From: DATDOO01 sp035293245 | GTDB taxonomy: Bacteria > Pseudomonadota > Gammaproteobacteria > Methylococcales > Methylococcaceae | DNA length: 6,528 nt | Direction of reading: 5' to 3' | Assembly: GCA_035293245.1 (NCBI GenBank) | Contig: DATDOO010000135.1 | Location: 1-6,528, forward strand | Shown: positions 1 through 6,171 of the stretch, one piece after another | Numbering within the stretch: position 1 is the stretch's first letter | How the letters are laid out: each line of letters starts with the position of its first letter | The notes under the pieces: generated by a model | Told to the model about the DNA's origin: nothing | The model's database searches: none | Seen by the model: only the letters and a program-made list of their open reading frames with translations | Made by a program: the position numbers and the translations under genes

Positions 1-1467
1 GCCGGAAATGCGCAGGCCGTGTTCCTCCAGCGTTTTCTGGTAATGGTTGTTGAATTCGTAGCGGTGGCGGTGGCGTTCGGTGATGACGTCCTTGCCGTAG
101 GTCTTGTGCGCCAGGCTGTCTTCGACCAGGCGGCACTTCTGCCCGCCCAGGCGCATGGTGCCGCCCAGGTCGGAGTGCTCGCCGCGGTGCTCGATCTGGC
201 CGCTTTCGGTTTGCCATTCGGTGATCAGCGCAATGACCGGGTGCGGCGTGCGGCGCAGAAATTCGGTGCTGTGCGCGCCTTCCAGCCCGGCCACGTTGCG
301 GGCGAATTCGATGACCGCCACCTGCATCCCCAGGCAGATGCCGAGATAGGGGATTTTTTGCTCGCGGGCGTAGCGGACCGTGGCGATCTTGCCCTCGATG
401 CCGCGCTCGCCGAAGCCGCCGGGCACCAGGATGGCATCGACACCCTCCAGAAGCCCCGTGCCCTTGTCCTCGATCTCCTCGGACTCGATGAACTTGATCC
501 GGACTTTCGTGCCGGTATGGATGCCGCCGTGCAGCAGGGCTTCGGTGAGGGACTTGTACGCGTCGGAGTGATGCACGTACTTGCCGACCATGGCCAGGGT
601 CACTTCGTGCTGCGGGTGTTCCAGGGCGGCGACTACGGTCTTCCACTCGCTCAGGTCGGCGGCGTGGGCGTCGATGCGCAGTTTTTTGACCACGATGTCG
701 TCCAGTCCCTGGTCGTGGAGCAGCATGGGAATGCGGTAGATGGAGTCCGCATCGATGGCGCTGATGACTGCGTCTTCCTGCACGTTGGTGAACAGGGCGA
801 TCTTGCGCCGGTCGCCCTGGGGCAGGGGACGCTCGGAACGGCAGATGAGCACGTCCGGCTGGATGCCGATGGAACGCAGTTCCTTCACCGAGTGCTGGGT
901 GGGCTTGGTCTTGAGTTCGCCGGCGCTGGAGATCCACGGCACCAGGGTCAGGTGGATGAACAGGGAGCGCTCGTCGCCCAATTCGACGCGCATCTGGCGG
1001 ATGGCTTCCAAAAAGGGCAGGGATTCGATGTCGCCCACCGTGCCGCCGATTTCCACCAGGGCCACGTCGTAGCCCTCCGCTCCCAGGCGCACCACGCGCT
1101 TGATCTCGTCGGTGATGTGGGGGATGACCTGCACCGTGGCGCCCAGGTACTCGCCGCGGCGCTCGCGGCGGATGACGTTTTCGTAAATCTGGCCGGCGGT
1201 GAAGCTGTTCACCTTCTGCATGGTGTTGCGCACGTAGCGCTCGTAATGCCCCAAGTCCAGGTCGGTTTCGGCCCCGTCCTCGGTGACGAAGACCTCGCCG
1301 TGCTGGAAAGGGCTCATGGTGCCCGGATCGACGTTGATGTACGGATCGAGCTTGGTCAGGGTGACCTTGAGGCCGCGGGCTTCGAGAATCGCCGCCAGCG
1401 ACGAGGCCGCGATGCCCTTGCCCAGCGAGGACACCACGCCGCCGGTAATGAAGATGTATTTGGTCAT
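1..1467 (-). CDS. pyrG: CTP synthase (glutamine-hydrolysing), C-terminus cut by window edge
   Basis: PyrG makes CTP from UTP, ATP and glutamine in the cytosol, the last step of de novo pyrimidine nucleotide synthesis. Read on the minus strand from the ATG at 1467-1465, the frame stays open for 489 codons to base 1. The family is about 545 residues, so roughly 55 are missing. The N-terminal synthetase domain (about 1-265) opens with the P-loop GGVVSSLGKG (residues 9-18, Lys17) and continues with the diagnostic LDPYINVDPGTMSP and EDGAETDLDLGHYERY blocks. The class I glutamine amidotransferase domain follows, with the nucleophile in GICLGMQ (Cys378, equivalent to Cys379 of E. coli). The His and Glu that complete the triad lie beyond the window. 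No strong Shine-Dalgarno precedes the start. The usual downstream partner (often eno or kdsA) would be off the left edge. Identification is certain from the motifs; the truncation comes only from the window. Confidence 0.97.
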   Translation of the reverse strand, partial: MTKYIFITGGVVSSLGKGIAASSLAAILEARGLKVTLTKLDPYINVDPGTMSPFQHGEVFVTEDGAETDLDLGHYERYVRNTMQKVNSFTAGQIYENVIRRERRGEYLGATVQVIPHITDEIKRVVRLGAEGYDVALVEIGGTVGDIESLPFLEAIRQMRVELGDERSLFIHLTLVPWISSAGELKTKPTQHSVKELRSIGIQPDVLICRSERPLPQGDRRKIALFTNVQEDAVISAIDADSIYRIPMLLHDQGLDDIVVKKLRIDAHAADLSEWKTVVAALEHPQHEVTLAMVGKYVHHSDAYKSLTEALLHGGIHTGTKVRIKFIESEEIEDKGTGLLEGVDAILVPGGFGERGIEGKIATVRYAREQKIPYLGICLGMQVAVIEFARNVAGLEGAHSTEFLRRTPHPVIALITEWQTESGQIEHRGEHSDLGGTMRLGGQKCRLVEDSLAHKTYGKDVITERHRHRYEFNNHYQKTLEEHGLRISG

Positions 1468-1540
1468 GTATGGATGCGGGGATTGGCCCAGTCAGGGCCG
1501 TGAACGGTGAAGGAGCACCGGGAAATCCATTCCACCGATT

Positions 1541-1569
1541 ATTTTACCGAAGCGGCGGATTGCCGTCAT
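1541..1569 (-). promoter_or_regulatory. Putative sigma70 promoter of pyrG
   Basis: On the minus strand a -35 ATGACG (1569-1564, 4 of 6 consensus) is followed after exactly 17 bases by a -10 TAAAAT (1546-1541, 5 of 6). It sits in the otherwise empty 206-base gap between the lysR stop and pyrG. Transcription would start near 1534, giving a leader of about 67 bases. That leader contains a small GC hairpin (arms 1485-1489 and 1495-1499) about 18 bases before the start codon. It is a sequence match only, and no regulatory role for the hairpin is claimed. Confidence 0.5.
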
Positions 1570-1673
1570 CGGCCATTCGTTTTCGGCATGGCAACGCAAA
1601 GCCACTTCCCATCCTGGTAGTCGACCGAAACGGAACCGAACGACGTATTGTCCAGATGCGCCGGGTCGCCGCC

Positions 1674-2639
1674 TCACCCTTCTCCATACATCGTTTCCGC
1701 CGTGGCGTCCGCCTGCGGGTTGCGGCGCTTCATCCAGTCGTCCCAGTAGGGGCGTGGCTGGTAGCGGTCGTGGAGGAAATCGACGAAGGTTCTCACTTTG
1801 GCGGAGAGGTGCTTACGGTGGGGATAGACGGCGTGGATGTCCAGCGTCGCAGGTTCGTAGTCGATCAGCGCCGGCGCCAGCCTGCCTTTGCGCAGGTCGT
1901 GGCCGCCCATGTAAGTCGGCAGCATCACCAACCCCAAGCCGTTGATGGCAGCCAACCGCAGGGCGCCGGAGACGTTGGCCTGAAGGTTGCCGGACACCCG
2001 GACGCTGATCCGGTTGCCGTTCCGGTCGTGGAAAGTCCACAAGTCCTTTTGCGGCCAACTCCAGTTGAACAGGCAGTTGTGGTTTTTCAAATCGTCCGGC
2101 GTTTCCGGTACGCCGTGTTTGGCGAAATACTCCGGAGAGCCGCACACCACCTGCCGCGACGAGGCCAGGCGGCGGGCGATGAGGCTCGATTCGCCCAGTT
2201 CCCCCAAGTGAATGGCGAGATCCAGCCCCGCTTCGATGACGTCCACCGTGCCGCCCTGCAAAAGTAACTCCACACGGACGTCCGGATGCAGTTTCAAGAA
2301 ATCGGAAATCGCCGGCGCCAGATGGTAGGTGCCGAAAAAGGGCGGGGTGCTGACTTTCAGGGTGCCGCGCGGTTCGGTCTGCATCTGGGTGACGGCCAGC
2401 TCGATTTCCTCGATGTCGTCCAGCACCTGCAGGCAGCGCTCGTAATAGGCGCTGCCCACCTCCGTCAGGCTCAGGTGCCGCGTGGTGCGGTTCAGCAGGC
2501 GCACGCCCAGGATGTTTTCCAGTTGCATGATGTGCTTGGTTACCATCGCCCGGGAAATGCCGAGCTCATGGGCCGCGGCGGCAAAACTGCCGGCTCGGGC
2601 CACCTTGGTGAACACTTTCATCCCGCCCAGTTTATCCAT
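1674..2639 (-). CDS. LysR-family transcriptional regulator
   Basis: This 321-residue protein is a complete LysR-type regulator, a cytoplasmic DNA-binding protein that usually acts as a tetramer and responds to a small molecule. The N-terminal winged helix-turn-helix spans about residues 5-62: AGSFAAAAHELGISRAMVTK (16-35) is the helix-turn-helix and LLNRTTRHLSLTEVG (48-62) is the wing. A linker helix leads to the periplasmic-binding-protein-like effector domain (about 92-298), recognisable by TLKVSTPPFFG near its start. The tail after about residue 298 is polar and probably disordered. The layout resembles the CrgA/DmlR-like subgroup, but neither ligand nor target can be read from sequence. 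The ATG at 2639-2637 gives the usual short arm before the HTH, though its Shine-Dalgarno is poor. It diverges from the secreted SnoaL-like gene at 2763, the classical arrangement for a LysR regulator and its target. No clear terminator follows it before pyrG. Confidence 0.93.
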   Translation of the reverse strand: MDKLGGMKVFTKVARAGSFAAAAHELGISRAMVTKHIMQLENILGVRLLNRTTRHLSLTEVGSAYYERCLQVLDDIEEIELAVTQMQTEPRGTLKVSTPPFFGTYHLAPAISDFLKLHPDVRVELLLQGGTVDVIEAGLDLAIHLGELGESSLIARRLASSRQVVCGSPEYFAKHGVPETPDDLKNHNCLFNWSWPQKDLWTFHDRNGNRISVRVSGNLQANVSGALRLAAINGLGLVMLPTYMGGHDLRKGRLAPALIDYEPATLDIHAVYPHRKHLSAKVRTFVDFLHDRYQPRPYWDDWMKRRNPQADATAETMYGEG

Positions 2640-2656
2640 CGTCAGATTTCCGTGTG

Positions 2657-2692
2657 GATTGTTTCACGATAAAAAACAATCAATAAATTGAT
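2657..2692. promoter_or_regulatory. Overlapping palindromes, likely LysR-type operator
   Basis: The divergent spacer holds two perfect inverted repeats. The first has arms GATTGTTT (2657-2664) and AAACAATC (2674-2681) around nine bases and contains the LysR-box pattern T-N11-A (T2663, A2675). The second has arms ATCAAT (2679-2684) and ATTGAT (2687-2692) around AA, overlapping the first by three bases. The stretch is AT-rich against GC-rich genes. If the promoter proposed at 2699-2727 is right, the first centre lies near -65 and the second near -48, matching the usual recognition and activation sites of LysR regulators. The repeats are seen directly; their binding by the adjacent regulator is inferred. 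Confidence 0.6.
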
Positions 2693-2698
2693 AGGCCA

Positions 2699-2727
2699 TT
2701 GTACACCTGGAAATAGCAACCTAATAT
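2699..2727 (+). promoter_or_regulatory. Putative promoter of the SnoaL-like gene
   Basis: TTGTAC (2699-2704) and TAATAT (2722-2727) are 17 bases apart, with a weak -35 (3 of 6) and a fair -10 (4 of 6). A weak -35 would suit a promoter that needs an activator, and the palindromes lie directly upstream. The predicted start is near 2734. On the opposite strand the same bases give TACAAT (2703-2698), a good -10 for lysR, but without a matching -35. Confidence 0.35.
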
Positions 2728-2750
2728 CTCACTCGACATTTATGGGTTAT

Positions 2751-2754
2751 GGAG
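2751..2754 (+). promoter_or_regulatory. Ribosome binding site that selects the start at 2763
   Basis: GGAG lies eight bases before the ATG at 2763, an ideal spacing. The in-frame ATGs further upstream (2688 and 2742) lack such a site and would put non-hydrophobic residues in front of the signal peptide. Confidence 0.7.
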
Positions 2755-2762
2755 TATCCATC

Positions 2763-3221
2763 ATGACCAGAGTACGACGCATCGGATTCGCGATCCTATT
2801 ATCGCTGTCCTTGGCGCATTCCGTCGCAGCCGCCATCGCCGGTCCCCGCGAGATTGCGGAGGCGACCGCCGCGCAGTGGAACGAGGCATTCAGAAAAGGG
2901 CGCATCGAGGACATCCTATCCCTCTACGCGGACAACGCCCTGCTGTTGCAGCCTAGCGGCCAGGTTTCCAGGACGCCCAAGGAAATCGCTGAATTCTGGA
3001 AAGGGGTGATCGAAAGGAAAAGCAGCGAATACCGCATCAACGTGGTCGATGCGCGGATCGAAAAGGACGGTTCCATCGTAACGACATTGCAGTTTTCCCG
3101 GCAGCAGAATCCGGCCAACTCGGGACGGACCATGAAATACAACTACGACGGCGAATTGCTGAACGTCTTCAAGCGCCAGCCGGACGGCACCTGGAAAGCC
3201 CAGGTGCAGCGCTGGAACTGA
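2763..3221 (+). CDS. Secreted SnoaL/NTF2-like (DUF4440-type) protein
   Basis: The product has 152 residues. It starts with a Sec signal peptide: basic MTRVRR, a hydrophobic stretch IGFAILLSLSLAHSVA (7-22), and a likely cut after Ala24 or Ala26. The mature part of about 126 residues has the sequence style of small cone-shaped NTF2-like folds: an opening helix AATAAQWNEAFRKGRIEDIL, then LYADNALLLQPSG, then a helix EIAEFWKGVI, then alternating beta strands ending in WKAQVQRWN. Such proteins bind small hydrophobic ligands or act as simple enzymes, and many are annotated only as SgcJ/EcaC-like or DUF4440. No catalytic residue set is evident, so the function is unknown; the location is probably periplasmic. 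The start at 2763 is preferred to 2688 because of the Shine-Dalgarno at 2751 and because it begins the signal peptide cleanly. The gene is monocistronic, closed by the terminator at 3250, and divergent from the LysR gene that probably controls it. Confidence 0.85.
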   Translation: MTRVRRIGFAILLSLSLAHSVAAAIAGPREIAEATAAQWNEAFRKGRIEDILSLYADNALLLQPSGQVSRTPKEIAEFWKGVIERKSSEYRINVVDARIEKDGSIVTTLQFSRQQNPANSGRTMKYNYDGELLNVFKRQPDGTWKAQVQRWN

Positions 3222-3249
3222 TTGCCGAACAAGGTTTCCTCCTCCTCGC

Positions 3250-3273
3250 AGCGGCCTTTGGGCCGCTTTTTTT
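3250..3273 (+). terminator. Rho-independent terminator after the SnoaL-like gene
   Basis: A seven-pair GC-rich stem, AGCGGCC (3250-3256) with GGCCGCT (3261-3267), has a four-base loop and runs directly into seven T residues (3267-3273). It lies 28 bases after the stop codon. Confidence 0.88.
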
Positions 3274-3278
3274 GTCCG

Positions 3279-3298
3279 CCGGGCTTTGGCGAGCCCGG
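3279..3298. repeat. GC-rich inverted repeat without T tract
   Basis: CCGGGCT (3279-3285) pairs perfectly with AGCCCGG (3292-3298) around a six-base loop. It sits between the terminator and the tRNA promoter. With no T run on either strand it is not a simple terminator. It may extend the RNA 3' structure of any read-through transcript, or be incidental. Confidence 0.4.
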
Positions 3299-3309
3299 GA
3301 CGCTTCCAA

Positions 3310-3338
3310 TGGACAGACGTAGGCGCAGCCGTCAAAAT
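3310..3338 (+). promoter_or_regulatory. Putative promoter of tRNA-Ser
   Basis: TGGACA (3310-3315, 5 of 6 to the -35 consensus) and CAAAAT (3333-3338, 4 of 6) are 17 bases apart. The predicted start near 3345 would leave a leader of about seven bases before the mature tRNA, as is common for single tRNA genes. Confidence 0.5.
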
Positions 3339-3351
3339 ACCCACCTAATAA

Positions 3352-3441
3352 GGAGGGGTGGCCGAGCGGTTTAAGGCAGCGGTCTTGAAAACCGCCGCGG
3401 GTTTACGCCCGCCGTGAGTTCGAATCTCACCCTCTCCGCCA
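3352..3441 (+). tRNA. tRNA-Ser(UGA), CCA encoded
   Basis: This is a class II tRNA of 90 bases including the encoded CCA (3439-3441). The acceptor arms GGAGGGG (3352-3358) and CCTCTCC (3431-3437) pair fully with one G-T wobble, and the discriminator base is G3438, as expected for serine. The anticodon stem GCGGT/ACCGC (3379-3383, 3391-3395) holds the loop CTTGAAA with anticodon TGA at 3386-3388, reading UCA and, by wobble, other UCN codons. A long variable arm (about 3396-3413, GCGGG with complementary CCCGC) marks it as serine-type. The T arm GTGAG/CTCAC encloses TTCGAAT (3414-3430). It stands alone between its own promoter and terminator. Confidence 0.97.
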
Positions 3442-3447
3442 CGTCGC

Positions 3448-3480
3448 AAGGCCGTTTCCTGGAGGGGAAACGGCTTTTTT
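3448..3480 (+). terminator. Rho-independent terminator of tRNA-Ser
   Basis: A perfect nine-pair stem, GCCGTTTCC (3451-3459) with GGAAACGGC (3466-3474), has a six-base loop and is followed by six T residues (3475-3480). It begins ten bases after the encoded CCA and ends 45 bases before the msbA start, so msbA needs its own promoter or read-through. Confidence 0.9.
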
Positions 3481-3525
3481 GTGGGTTCAAGGTACTGTCC
3501 GCTCTCCAGAATACTGGATCACCCG

Positions 3526-5289
3526 ATGACTTCTTCCAAAACCTCCAGCCTACGTGTTTACAAGCGTTTGCTGGGCTATGTCCGGCCTTACTGGTTCATC
3601 TTCCTGCTCAGCCTGCTGGGATTTCTGCTGTACGCGGCGACCCAGCCCGCATTCGCCGCCATCATGCAGCAGATCGTCGACGGGGTGCAGCAAGGCGGAC
3701 AGCGGCGCGAGCATCTGCGCTGGGTTCCCCTGGCCATCGTGGCCATCATGGCGGTGCGCGGCGTGGGTTCGTTTCTGGGCAATTACTACATCGCCAAGGT
3801 GTCGAACAGCATCATCCACACCCTGCGCTGCCAGATTTTCCAGCGTTACACGCTGCTGCCGACGCGCTATTTCGACGACAACAACTCCGGCCACCTGATT
3901 TCCCGCATCACCTACAACGTGACCCAGGTGACGATGGCGGCCACCGACTCGGTGAAGGTGGTGGTGCGCGAGGGGCTGACCGTCGTGGGTTTGCTCGCCT
4001 ACCTGTTTTACCTCAACTGGCGCCTGTCGCTGGTGTTCCTGGCCATTGCGCCGGTGATCGGTTTCCTCGTCATGCACGCCAATCGGCGTTTCCGCAAGAT
4101 CAGCAAGAAAATCCAGGCGGCGATGGGGGATGTGACCCACGTGGCGTCGGAATTGATCGGCGGGCATCGGGTGGTACGGGTTTTCGGCGGCGAAGAATAC
4201 GAAAACCGCCGTTTCGGGGCAGCCAGTCTGGACAATTTCCGCCAGTCGATGCGCATGGTGCGCACCGGTTCGATCAACACCCCGTTGCTGCAACTGATCG
4301 TGACCATGGCGCTGGCGGTGATGATCTATCTGGCGCTGCATCTCATGAGCGACGCCACCGCCGGCGAGTTCGTCGCTTATCTCACCGCCGCCATCCTGGT
4401 GCCCAAGCCGGTGCGCCAGTTGAGCGAGGTCAGCTCCAATATCCAGAAAGGCCTCACCGCCGCCGAAAGTATCTTCGATGTCCTGGACGAGCCCTGCGAG
4501 CGCGACGAGGGAACGCTGGAAACGGAGCGTGTTAAGGGCCGGCTTGAGTTCCGCGGTCTGTCTTTCACCTATCCGGGCAGCGACAGGACGGTGCTTGCCG
4601 ACATCGATTTCATCGCCGAGCCGGGCCAGACGGTGGCGCTGGTGGGGCATTCCGGCAGCGGCAAATCGACGCTGGTCAACCTGATCCCGCGTTTCCACGA
4701 TCATGAACGGGGACACATCCTGCTGGACGGCGTGGAGATCGGCGCCTATACGCTACAGAGCCTGCGGCGTCAGATTGCTTTCGTTAACCAGCAGGTGACT
4801 CTCTTCAACGACTCGGTCGCCAACAACATCGCCTATGGGGGGCTGGCCGGCGCGGCGCGCCGGGCCATCGAGCAGGCGGCACGGGAAGCCAACGCGCTGG
4901 AGTTCATCGAAGACCTGCCGCAAGGTCTGGACACCTCGATCGGCGAGAACGGCGTCAAGCTGTCCGGCGGGCAGCGGCAGCGGCTTGCCATCGCCCGCGC
5001 CCTGCTCAAGAACGCGCCGCTACTTATCCTCGACGAGGCGACTTCCGCGCTGGATACCGAATCCGAGCGCAAGATCCAGCAGGCGCTGGATATAGCCATG
5101 CGCGGCCGCACCACCCTGGTGATCGCCCATCGCCTGTCCACGGTGGAAAACGCCGACCTGATTCTGGTGCTGGATCAGGGGCGGATTGTCGAGCGCGGAG
5201 CGCACGCCGAACTGTTGGCCTTGGACGGTGTTTACGCCCAGCTTTACCGGATGCAATTCCGTGACGCGCCTCCTGTTTCGGAAGGCTAA
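3526..5289 (+). CDS. msbA: MsbA-type lipid A export ABC transporter (permease fused to ATPase)
   Basis: The product has 587 residues against about 582 for E. coli MsbA. It is a half-transporter that works as a homodimer in the inner membrane and flips lipid A-core from the inner to the outer leaflet. The N-terminal transmembrane domain (about 20-320) starts with YKRLLGYVRPYWFIFLLSLL and contains several further hydrophobic helices. The ATPase domain (about 345-580) has Walker A GHSGSGKS (374-381, Lys380), a Q-loop in FVNQQVTLFNDSV, the signature LSGGQ (479-483), Walker B LLILDEAT with Asp503 and catalytic Glu504, and the switch His535 in IAHRLST. No key residue is missing. The frame stays open upstream to a GTG at 3481, but that codon touches the terminator T tract and would have no leader; the ATG at 3526 fits MsbA length and has a weak GGA seven bases before it. 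lpxK, the common downstream partner, is absent. A related multidrug exporter of the same subfamily cannot be fully excluded. Confidence 0.92.
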   Translation: MTSSKTSSLRVYKRLLGYVRPYWFIFLLSLLGFLLYAATQPAFAAIMQQIVDGVQQGGQRREHLRWVPLAIVAIMAVRGVGSFLGNYYIAKVSNSIIHTLRCQIFQRYTLLPTRYFDDNNSGHLISRITYNVTQVTMAATDSVKVVVREGLTVVGLLAYLFYLNWRLSLVFLAIAPVIGFLVMHANRRFRKISKKIQAAMGDVTHVASELIGGHRVVRVFGGEEYENRRFGAASLDNFRQSMRMVRTGSINTPLLQLIVTMALAVMIYLALHLMSDATAGEFVAYLTAAILVPKPVRQLSEVSSNIQKGLTAAESIFDVLDEPCERDEGTLETERVKGRLEFRGLSFTYPGSDRTVLADIDFIAEPGQTVALVGHSGSGKSTLVNLIPRFHDHERGHILLDGVEIGAYTLQSLRRQIAFVNQQVTLFNDSVANNIAYGGLAGAARRAIEQAAREANALEFIEDLPQGLDTSIGENGVKLSGGQRQRLAIARALLKNAPLLILDEATSALDTESERKIQQALDIAMRGRTTLVIAHRLSTVENADLILVLDQGRIVERGAHAELLALDGVYAQLYRMQFRDAPPVSEG

Positions 5290-5294
5290 TACGC

Positions 5295-5323
5295 TTGCCT
5301 TGTAGTCCCCGAACGGGTATTAC
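5295..5323 (+). promoter_or_regulatory. Putative promoter of the iron-sulfur/lipoprotein/receptor group
   Basis: TTGCCT (5295-5300, 4 of 6) and TATTAC (5318-5323, 4 of 6) are 17 bases apart in the 64-base gap after msbA. The predicted start is near 5330, about 24 bases before the chosen start codon. No T-tract terminator closes msbA, so read-through from msbA is also possible. An inverted repeat TAATAC/GTATTA (5287-5292, 5317-5322) brackets the spacer and overlaps the -10. Confidence 0.4.
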
Positions 5324-5339
5324 TTTCCAAACTATCGAC

Positions 5340-5345
5340 AAGGAG
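5340..5345 (+). promoter_or_regulatory. Ribosome binding site that selects the start at 5354
   Basis: AAGGAG lies eight bases before the ATG at 5354. The longer in-frame start at 5348 is only two bases from it, too close for efficient initiation. A third ATG at 5363 is 17 bases away. Confidence 0.7.
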
Positions 5346-5353
5346 CGATGCGC

Positions 5354-5983
5354 ATGGCCCGCATGAAATTTCTCTGCGACGCGGAGCGTTGTATCGAGTG
5401 CAACGCTTGCGTGACCGCGTGCAAGAATGAGCACGAGGTGCCGTGGGGAGTCAACCGGCGCCGCGTCATCACCCTCAACGACGGCCTGCCGGGCGAGAAA
5501 AGCATTTCCGTGGCCTGCATGCACTGCACGGATGCGCCGTGCAAGGCGGTGTGCCCGGTCGATTGCTTTTACACCACGCCCGATGGGGTGGTGCTGCACG
5601 ACAAGGATTTGTGCATCGGCTGCGGCTACTGCCTTTACGCCTGCCCCTTCGGCGCGCCGCAATTTCCACAGGACGGCGCATTCGGCTCGCGCGGCAAAAT
5701 GGACAAGTGCACCTTCTGCGCCGGCGGTCCGGAAGCGGATTTTTCCGAGGAAGAATACAAAAAATACGGGCGCAACCGGCTTGCCGAGGGCAAGCTGCCC
5801 TTGTGCGCCGAGATGTGTTCCACCAAGGCGCTCCTGGCCGGCGACGCGGACGAAGTGGCGGACCTGTTCCGCGAACGGGTGATCCGTCGCGCCGACGCCG
5901 CCGGAGGAGAACCCAAGCAGCAACGCTTGCGGCAGGGCCGTCCCTGGGGTTGGGAAACCGCTTACCCCGAGGCTAGGCCGTGA
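5354..5983 (+). CDS. Four-cluster [4Fe-4S] electron-transfer subunit, FDH3-type formate dehydrogenase beta-like
   Basis: This 209-residue ferredoxin-like protein belongs to the DmsB/FdnH/HybA group, subunits that pass electrons between a molybdopterin enzyme and a partner. Sixteen cysteines fall in four groups: 13/16/19/23 (CxxCxxCxxxC), 55/58/63/67 (CxxCxxxxCxxxC), 87/90/93/97 (CxxCxxCxxxC, then P) and 119/122/151/155 (CxxC, 28-residue gap, CxxxC). This is enough for four cubane clusters. Cys8 and Cys71 are extra. There is no Sec or twin-arginine signal and no C-terminal membrane helix, so the protein itself carries no export or anchoring signal. The insert DFSEEEYKKYGRN and the ending GWETAY resemble, as I remember the family, the beta subunit of FDH3-type formate dehydrogenase; another molybdoenzyme partner is possible. 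No catalytic or cytochrome subunit is present within the window. The stop overlaps the next gene's GTG. The start at 5354 is chosen from the Shine-Dalgarno spacing. Confidence 0.88.
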   Translation: MARMKFLCDAERCIECNACVTACKNEHEVPWGVNRRRVITLNDGLPGEKSISVACMHCTDAPCKAVCPVDCFYTTPDGVVLHDKDLCIGCGYCLYACPFGAPQFPQDGAFGSRGKMDKCTFCAGGPEADFSEEEYKKYGRNRLAEGKLPLCAEMCSTKALLAGDADEVADLFRERVIRRADAAGGEPKQQRLRQGRPWGWETAYPEARP

Positions 5984-6162
5984 CGCGCCGCGTTTGGCTG
6001 TTTTTCCCCTGCCTTCTGCTGGCGGGCTGTTACGAGGAGAGTAGCGTCACGCTCTACCAGCCGCATGTCTATTTGGGCGCGAAAGACGCGCACGCCTATA
6101 AGCCGTCAGCGCACGAAATCGCACTGGCGCAGCGTTTTCGCATGGTGCAGGCCGATCGCTGA
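5980..6162 (+). CDS. Small lipoprotein of unknown function
   Basis: A 60-residue product begins with GTG at 5980, overlapping the preceding TGA stop (GTGA), which suggests translational coupling. The N-terminus is a lipoprotein signal: MTRR, a short hydrophobic segment VWLFFPCLLL, and the lipobox LAGC with Cys17 as lipidation site. Tyr18 follows it, so the inner-membrane retention signal Asp is absent and outer-membrane sorting is likely. The mature chain of 44 residues is polar, with VTLYQPHVYLGAKDAH in the middle and a basic end RFRMVQADR; it has no further cysteine and no metal-binding pattern that I recognise. I cannot assign a family. The precise lipobox, the overlap with the gene before it and the nine-base gap to the receptor gene after it argue that it is a real gene. 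It may assist the receptor at the outer membrane, or the redox enzyme, but that is inference. Confidence 0.75.
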   Translation: MTRRVWLFFPCLLLAGCYEESSVTLYQPHVYLGAKDAHAYKPSAHEIALAQRFRMVQADR

Positions 6163-6171
6163 CCGCTCGTC

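Noticed and set aside
19..1503. A 494-codon open frame on the plus strand opposite pyrG
   Set aside because: It shares codon register with pyrG on the other strand and is kept open by GC bias. The minus strand encodes unmistakable CTP synthase motifs, while the plus translation has no recognisable domain.
1492..1677. A 61-codon minus-strand frame starting at a GTG that overlaps the lysR stop
   Set aside because: The overlap is suggestive, but the translation is Arg/Pro-rich without a recognisable pattern and the frame spans the proposed pyrG promoter. It is most likely chance.
1470..2267. A 265-codon plus-strand frame across the LysR gene and the gap
   Set aside because: It is antisense to an intact LysR regulator, has no ribosome site and no recognisable domain.
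2688..2762. N-terminal extension of the SnoaL-like protein to an ATG at 2688
   Set aside because: It would overlap the palindromes and the putative promoter, lacks a ribosome site, and would place 25 polar residues ahead of a normal signal peptide.
3352..3441. The tRNA-Ser gene as an integration site for a genomic island
   Set aside because: No direct repeat of the tRNA 3' end and no integrase gene appear nearby, and the genes that follow look like ordinary chromosomal genes.
3550..4716. A 388-codon minus-strand frame within msbA
   Set aside because: It is His/Gln/Arg-rich, typical of an antisense shadow of a GC-rich gene, and msbA on the plus strand is intact.
5024..5923. A 299-codon minus-strand frame across the end of msbA and the iron-sulfur gene
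   Set aside because: It spans two well-supported plus-strand genes in antisense and has no domain signature.
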